Shown in pieces: positions 57,244-64,000 of a stretch of DNA of 64,000 bases. The stretch is from Helianthus annuus (lineage: Eukaryota > Streptophyta > Magnoliopsida > Asterales > Asteraceae), in contig NC_035435.2 of NCBI RefSeq assembly GCF_002127325.2, forward strand, positions 110,404,517-110,468,516, given 5' to 3'. The notes below the pieces were generated by a model. It ran no database searches, was not told where the DNA came from, and saw only the letters and a program-made list of their open reading frames with translations. Position 1 is the stretch's first letter; the number at the start of each line of letters is the position of its first letter. Position numbers and translations under genes: made by a program.

Positions 57244-58566
57244 TGAAGACTTTGTAGAATAACTTGACCCACTGTTTATAAACTTAATTTTCTTTTAGGC
57301 TACTAAACATGAAACTAGTGAAAGTAATCTATTTTCTAACAATATAGATGTTTTTATAACACAATTAATATTCAATAATCACATCTTAATACTTATCTTT
57401 TTTCTGCTAAAAATATATACAATGGAATCATAATCAGGTAACTGTAACTGGCTTTCAATTTATCCAATTATCTGTTATTAAATCTAATCACGCGTTAACT
57501 ACGATTGCAGGTATATGGTCCACCTAAACCCAACTGCCGATTTTAAAGCCCTCATTCTTGATTTGTTAAGTTCAAGTGAATTACTTATCTATGTGTCTCA
57601 CACTCAAAAATCCAAAACATTTCCTATTGTTGCTTCGAGCTTATAAGGTTAGAAGATTATTATCTACCGTTTCATATAAAAACCTTTACGTAATTCCGAT
57701 TGAATTTGCGATGGATAATGGACGATGTTACGAGCTTTGACATGCTAGTGCTTATGTGTTAACTTAGAGGGTCTACCTGAGTCACCATCTCGGTAGTTAA
57801 TACCATAAGTTCCACATATTTCTCTCTTTTTTCTAACTAGACCTAGACGGTATATACCACCCGAGTCACCATCCAAGTGGCAATACCATAGGCTTTATTA
57901 TTACACATCTAGCTCAGTGAATGGATGAATGGAAGCTTTTTTTCAGGCGCCACCAGTTTTGGGTTTATTTTCATAAAAAGAAAAATGTGTGTCATTTAAC
58001 CGGAATACTTATAGATTTATACTTATAACGGTATCCCTTATACTCTCAATAGTTTCGGGTTTCTACAGCTCCGAGGGCGAGAACCCACAAGACTCATAAC
58101 AATTATGTGTATTATATCACTCCTAAGGAACCTCTCAATCGGTTGGGCATACCCACATATCCTACGTTAGATGCATTTTCGATCGTTTAATTATCTTATA
58201 TATATAGTATTTGAAAACCAATGATCCGATTATACCTATCATCTTCCATTTTATTGCAAAATCTTTACGAGACATTTTCGAGTTTTTCAATTTTTTATGA
58301 TTTTTTATTTTTTTAAGAAAACGACTAAAATCTATATACAACATAAACTAGAACGCTAGTTTCCCCTCCCCACACTTGAATCTTACATTGTCCTCAATGG
58401 AGCAAGAAACTACCGAACTAAAATAAACTAAAAAAAAATAAAGATAAAAATACAACAACAAAAATGGAACAGACTCCCCTGGTTAAAGCGTGGAATCCTG
58501 ATAAGTCCTGTTCCACAACGACCGTATAGCATTTAGTCACGGTCGCATTCAGCAAAGGCTCGGTTC
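57244..58566 (-). other. Non-coding remnant of a Ty3/gypsy element
   Basis: On the minus strand 58350..58400 reads CATTGAGGACAATGTAAGAT followed by a GTGTGGGGAGGGG tract, a pattern common downstream of pol in Athila/Ogre-like elements. No coding domain was found. It continues at 62479 after the solo LTR. Confidence 0.45.
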
Positions 58567-61500
58567 TGTCACACCCCGAAATTATCAGAGCATGGCGTGA
58601 CTGGACCGGTATCTTCATTGCACAGCGGAAGCAATTAGCTAAGACTTCTAGAAAATGAACGCCGCTAAGTACTTGAATTCCCATGGGTTCTCCTATTCCA
58701 ACCGTTCCATAGTTTTGAAAATGCAACCTGAGAAAGAACATGCGAAAAAGTCAACATAAAGTTGAGCGAGTTCATAGTTTGTTTTGAAAAGATTTAAAAT
58801 AAATCTTTTTGATAACCGGTTTTAAAGTTGCTGAGAAAATATAGTAAAATCATTTTCTTGGCATGATATATGAAAACTGTGAGTCTAGCCCACGAGAGTC
58901 TTTGTGCATTACACGAGAGAGAATGGGCCGAGCCCAAACGAACCTTTGTAAGCAGGATCAGCGTGTCCTCTTACTTAGGTATAGTTTGAAAAACGTTACC
59001 AAAGTTTGTAAATCCATGTATTTGTGAGTTTACTTCAAATGAATCTTAAAAACATTTGAAAATCTGAGTATTAAAACTGGTATGTAAGCGTCTATGAACA
59101 GATCATTAATGTTTTGCAAGGACATTAATATGTGTGGCGACATAGGAAGCACTCAACCCTAGCGGATTTCCCCCGGTCCACCCGGTTAGAACAACAAAAG
59201 CACTACATGGGCCACACAAGGACCCAAGAGTGGGGCTCGCTACACCCGATAGATCTACCACTTTTGCCCTCGGTCTTATACAAGATTAATGGCACTTAAG
59301 AGAGATTACTATTCGCTCACCTGATCTAACAGTTCATTCCCTAGCTTAACCATACCCTAGTTAACGTATAATGTGAGAGTTATTCATGTCCTTGGGCATC
59401 TGCCCATGTCCTTGGGCCTTTGCCCACGTCATTTGTGTTATTAAAACTCATGCATGTTTCGAAAAACACTTATGTTTTCATAAAACCGGTATGTTTAGTA
59501 TAATCTTTTCGTAAACCATTTGAGTTCGTTGAAATTCTGTCGCAAAATGGTTTATAAATATGTGATATTGATTTATCGAAATCTTGTGTGATTTTGCAAA
59601 ACTTGCATGTCTTTCCACCCCCGAAAACATTTTATAAAAATGTAAAACAGTAAAAAGTGGGGGTTATGAACTCACCTTGACATTCCTGTGCAATGCTAGC
59701 CTAGCGTGATTCCGTAGTGTCGTTCCAAGAACATGTATTTAGCTAGCGTGCAACTATGACATTCCTAATCAAGGAATAATTATAAGTTTCTAATTAAACG
59801 TAGCTAAACTACGTGTCCGAGCTCTACCGAGTCGTTAACTAAACGACTCTTAAGTAGTGTTATCTTGACTTAGAATAACCATTCTACGGTTAATTGATCC
59901 CATTTAATCGGAATAGAAACTAAGTCTCGAAAACAACATAGTTTTCGAATGGTTTAGAATATATATTTATATGCATAAATATAAATATATTTACGTAGTC
60001 GTGTTAGTCGTTGCGGATAGAAATACGTAGGTGAATAATGGTACGTATTCGAAATGTCGTATATAATACGGTAACATACCGTTGTAGTTTTCGTAGGGTG
60101 GAAATAAATAAACATATATGCATATGACTATATAAGCTCGTTGTTATCGAATTAATAATGTCGTTAAAATCTTACAAAAAGGTATCGTACTTCGTTTAGA
60201 AGTTTGAAATAAATATAAATTATTATATTTATTTTTATAAAAGTATACGAATCAACGGCATTTGAAGATATAGTTTCCGAACTATCGTCGCCCTACATTA
60301 TATTTGTTTTATAAAAGTGTCCGGGATTATTCGGGTTATCAGCGTTTTGAAAATAAATATAAGGCATTATATTTATTATTGTAAAAGTATTCGGAATTGC
60401 CGACGTTTAAAATAAGTAGAGATATTCAAAATTAGTCGAACTATGGATGTTTCAAAAAAGGATAAATAATAATATTTATTTTGTATAAGTAGTCGAGTTT
60501 TGTTAATCTATAGATCGTCAAAATAAATATTACACTTTACATTTGTTTTGGAAAATATACTTTGACATCGGGTGGGCGTCGTTTAGGAATTATAACTATT
60601 TCGTGTAACGGATTTTATGAAAAACGGACAGAGCTTCCTTTGTTTTTGGAATAACCCGACAATAAAAGTCGTCGTATTTTCTTTTCAAAACTCACAATAA
60701 TTCAATCGATTAAATCAATATATAATAACTTTTCGTCAAAATAAAACGTAGATAATCACCAACGGTATCGGTTAAGCTCGGTTTCGCGTTTAACTATATA
60801 AAATCTAACTAACGTACTAAACGTTACCGGGTCCTGAGTTGACCGGGTTTTGACTGTGTTGACCGGGTCTGACCCGTGTTGACTAGTGACCGTGTGTTGA
60901 CCGAGTCGACTGAGGTTGACCGTTGTTGAATTTTGTTGACCGAACCTTGACCCGAACCAAAACGGACCCGCAAAACTGAACCGAGCCGAGTCTTCTGTTG
61001 ACCAGATTTGACTGGTCAACCCAATATGTTGATTGGTTTGACTTGGTTGACTGCCTTGACTGCTTGACCGTGTTGACTTGAACTCGAAGCCGAAACCTGG
61101 GCCGGCATCAAGTCTGAACCCGTTAACCGTAACCCGAACCCGTGAGTGAAACATCTTGAACCAAAACCGGAGCCACGAGACCAGAATATATCCCGAAACA
61201 AACAAAAAAAATATATCAAATGATCATCTTCAACAATAACCAACCACCATCAACATGACCTTTTCAGAAACAAAGCAAAAGAAGCAGGTTTACCGGTGAA
61301 ATGGTCGGACCGATGCGCAGACCGTCGCCGTGAAGCTTCACCGCCACCACTGTCGTTCACCCCCACCACCGTCGCTCCGACGCAGACGGCGTCGGCTGTC
61401 GCCATCACCACCCTCCTCCGGTCTCTCTTTCACTCTCGATCTCTCAGATTTCTCTCCCTCTCTCCTCGGTTTCTCGATCCATCCGTCGCTCACCACCACC

Positions 61501-62473
61501 CGATGGTGGTGGTGGTGTTCATCTCTAACTGATGAAGGGGGTGCAGGAGGAGAACAGCCGACAACGGCCAGTTAGTCGCCGGCTGGCTGTAACGAGACAG
61601 AGAGGAGCACGAGAGGAAGGGTATGGAGTGATTGATTGTTGATGTCTGTATGTTTGAGATGGAAGTTAGAGGATTAGGGTTTCTATGTGTGTTTTTAGAT
61701 CTGCAGAGAAAGAATGGCTACTGTTGTTGTATGCGTGTGTTTTAGTTTGGTCTGAGGTTTCAATACAAAAATAGGTTATCACTTCACTTATATAGTTAGG
61801 GTTTGGTTAGTGGGCTTGGGCCCAAGGCCCACAAGCCCACTTCCCGTGTATTGAGTGGCCCGATCGCACTTACGAACCCGTTTTCTCGAACCCGATCGTC
61901 GTTTTGTCGTAAAATAAAACATTAAGGTCGAAACCCTTAAAATTGTGTAGTATATCGTTACTAAACGCGTATTCTGTCGATTACGTTAAAACGCGGAAGC
62001 GGCTTCATTTATCATTCTTAAATCCATTTTTCGATCTGTTTTCGTCCGCGGATACTAAAAATTGATTACGACGCTAGATATATCATAATATTTCCATTTT
62101 GTAGGTAATACGCGTGTCCGATGTTTCCGTTTCCTTGTCGGTGCGTTTCTACAGTCGTGTTTCTCATTCACGTTTGCGCTTTGTGGCGTACGAAACCACG
62201 ATAAATTCGTAAAACTAAATTTATAAGTTTAAAATACGCGTGTAAAATTCGTATATGTTGGTGTTGTCAGTAATTTATCTGGTGTCAGTTCGTTTCCATT
62301 TATCGTTCAACAGAATTCCCCAAAATCACCGTACGCGCATTATAACGTCGGATAAGCGTCCCTAGGCATTCCAGTAGCCTAATTTAGTTAATCTGTGACT
62401 TAAACACTGTTTCTTATCGTTTTAAACGTTTGTTAATCGCGTAATTAGAAGCCGTTAATTACCGGTTGTCACA
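58567..62473. repeat. Solo LTR, about 3.9 kb, TSD GGTTC
   Basis: It starts TGTCACACCCCGAAAT and ends CCGGTTGTCACA, with perfect 5-bp direct repeats GGTTC at 58562..58566 and 62474..62478. There is no second LTR, primer site or pol, so it is probably the product of recombination between two LTRs. Frames inside (60756..61205, 61296..61575) are low-complexity, for example GTTGACCGGGT repeats at 60830..61070. Confidence 0.8.
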
Positions 62474-62478
62474 GGTTC

Positions 62479-62690
62479 GCTCTCTACACATGGTGTTCAA
62501 ATCATCCTCGTCCAAATGGAGATTGAGTATGGACAATTCTGATTAAATTCTACAAAATTAACTCAAGGCGAACCCATAAAATCAAGACACACTCAAAGAA
62601 AAAAATAGAAATAAAAAAAGAATTTAAAAGACTAAAATTACATGACTCTATGTACAAAAAAAAATCGAGATACATACCTGATCAGCGTCA
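62479..62690. other. Continuation of the remnant interrupted by the solo LTR
   Basis: AT-rich, no ORF. It directly continues 58561 once the solo LTR is removed. Confidence 0.4.
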
Positions 62691-63488
62691 GCTATGGTTA
62701 ATGAAATAGTCACATCAGTTCAAGTTTAAAAGAAAACATGTCGGTTTATTATGGATAGGGCGAGGGGTTTATGGAACGAGTGGGTCAGGGAACCGAGGAA
62801 TCATCAAAAAGAAAGCTTTGTGGCCAGAATTAGTAAGGGTCAGAAGTAGCCTTGAAGGACTATGGGTCATAGCAGGAGATTTCAATGAAGTCAGGGAGGA
62901 AAGTGACACAATAATATCCAGGTTCGACAGTTATAGAGCCATTATTTTTAATAACTATATTGTTGAATTCGGATTATTAGAGTATCAAATAGGCGGATAT
63001 AAGTTTACTTTTAAGCGGAAGATGGATCGAGCTTGAGTAAGATAGCCCGGGTCCTTGTTTGTGACTCGTTTATGAATAAGTGGCCATTTACAAGATTTGA
63101 AGCGCTTTCGAGGCACCTGTCGAACCACAGTCCAGTGCTTCTATCTTGCTCGGAAGATGGATCGAGCTTGAGTAAGATAGCCTGGGTCCTTGTTTGTGAC
63201 TCGTTTATGAATAAGTGGCCATTTGCAAGATTTGAAGCGCTTTCGAGGCACCTGTCGAACCATAGTCCACTGCTTCTATCTTGCTCAATGACAGATTTTG
63301 GGTCGATTAGTTGGTTAGAAATGGAAGGTATAGGGGACGTGATGTAGAATGTAGTACATTCACAGGTACTTGGTAATAATAAGATGAAAGATGTGGCAGA
63401 TCTATTGAAGATACTAAAGGTAAAAATAAAACATTGGAGGGAAGAGGTAAAAGAATGGTATGAATCAGAGTTGATAGAAGCCGATAAA
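62691..63488 (+). pseudogene. LINE (non-LTR retrotransposon) endonuclease fragment
   Basis: Translation shows EGLWVIAGDFNEVREESD, then GLLEYQIGGYKFTFKRKMDR, NKWPFTRFEALSRHLSNHSP and later KIKHWREEVKEWYESELIEA, the order of a plant L1-type apurinic endonuclease domain and the following linker. Stops interrupt it (after MDRA; at 63345). A 135-bp unit (63016..63150) is repeated in tandem (63151..63285), so the HSP-containing catalytic end occurs twice. The RT domain is absent; the fragment is cut at 63489 by an LTR. Confidence 0.85.
63016..63285 (+). repeat. 135-bp in-frame tandem duplication in the LINE fragment
   Basis: CGGAAGATGGATCGAGCTTG starts at 63016 and 63151. The copies differ at a few positions. 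135 bp equals 45 codons, so the frame is kept. Confidence 0.9.
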
Positions 63489-64000
63489 TGTAACACCTCG
63501 CAAAATCATACTCAATAATGTGAAGACACATGTCATAAACCCTAAAGGTGTAATAAGTTGACTTTGAAGGACTAAAGATGTCAAACAGTGAAACGACGTA
63601 TGCGAATTGACTAAAAGTGTCAACGAGAGAAACTAATACCTTTGGGTAGTCTACATACGAACCGGGAGCCATAGAATATTTATTCACACTCCTATATATG
63701 GCCATTATTGGCTAAAGTTGGCTTTTGATAAGTTGTAAAACAATATTAGAGATTATACAAGTCAAGGGACCAATTGTGTAAAGTTTTAAAATTCTTCCCG
63801 CTGGTCCAATCGTATACGGACCGTATGAGGTCTTTGCTTACGGTCCGTAAGGACTGGTACTGGGCGAATTTTTTGCTTGTTCTCCACACATGTACTTCCA
63901 AACCACTTCCTTCAATACCATGGGCTGCATGGCTGCTCATATCTCGTTGAGGGACACCTGGAGACATCTTAGAACAACAGATGACACCTGGAATGATCTT
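63489..64000 (+). repeat. Start of a family F LTR, running off the window
   Basis: It begins TGTAACACCTCGCAAAATCA inside the LINE fragment and matches the terminus of 53437 (minus strand). A hairpin around TACGGACCGTA / TACGGTCCGTA lies at about 63814..63850. The window ends before its other end. Confidence 0.75.

Noticed and set aside
60756..61205. 149-codon minus frame in the solo LTR.
   Set aside because: Built on GTTGACCGGGT-type repeats; no recognisable protein and a poor start context.

Overview
The window is plant nuclear DNA made almost entirely of repeats. It is most likely from an Asteraceae species, judged only from the style of the retroelement Gag and LTR sequences; no species-diagnostic gene is present. 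I see no rRNA, tRNA or CRISPR, and only one candidate host gene.

Region 1 (1..31752) is a four-level nest of LTR retrotransposons, all on the minus strand. Outermost is D (<1..31752), with 2.6-kb LTRs and only about 2.6 kb of its own non-coding interior, a Ty3/gypsy-derived LARD. Inside D lies A (2485..27801, TSD GTTCG). Inside A lies B (3119..21310, TSD GGCTC). In the 5' leader of B lies C (9967..19773, TSD ACTAT). A and B are related copia-type elements that keep a long CCHC Gag but carry no pol, so they are non-autonomous Gag-only elements. C is a decayed Ty3/gypsy Tat-type element with gag, protease, RT, RNase H and integrase remnants, plus an extra antisense ORF on the plus strand.

Region 2 (31753..56030) is a locally duplicated low-copy segment. 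One copy holds a small two-exon organ-specific-protein-like gene (46685..47039, minus); the other copies lack the gene body. The copies were then hit by many insertions: a MITE (32049..32354), LTR element E (32437..40191, TSD AAGTA, one unknown broken ORF and no pol), a hAT-type element (40387..41074), Helitron-like elements ending at 42606, 43834 and 47339 and one at 53707..55086, two further fold-back elements, a large partial LTR (49796..53437) and pentanucleotide arrays.

Region 3 (56031..64000) holds a G-rich fold-back element, a gypsy-like remnant carrying a 3.9-kb solo LTR (58567..62473, TSD GGTTC), a LINE endonuclease fragment with an internal in-frame duplication, and the start of another LTR (63489 onward).

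No element in the window has an intact reverse transcriptase, so each recent insertion here must have been mobilised by partners elsewhere. Coordinates of LTRs and TSDs were read base by base. Divergence figures are by-eye counts and approximate.
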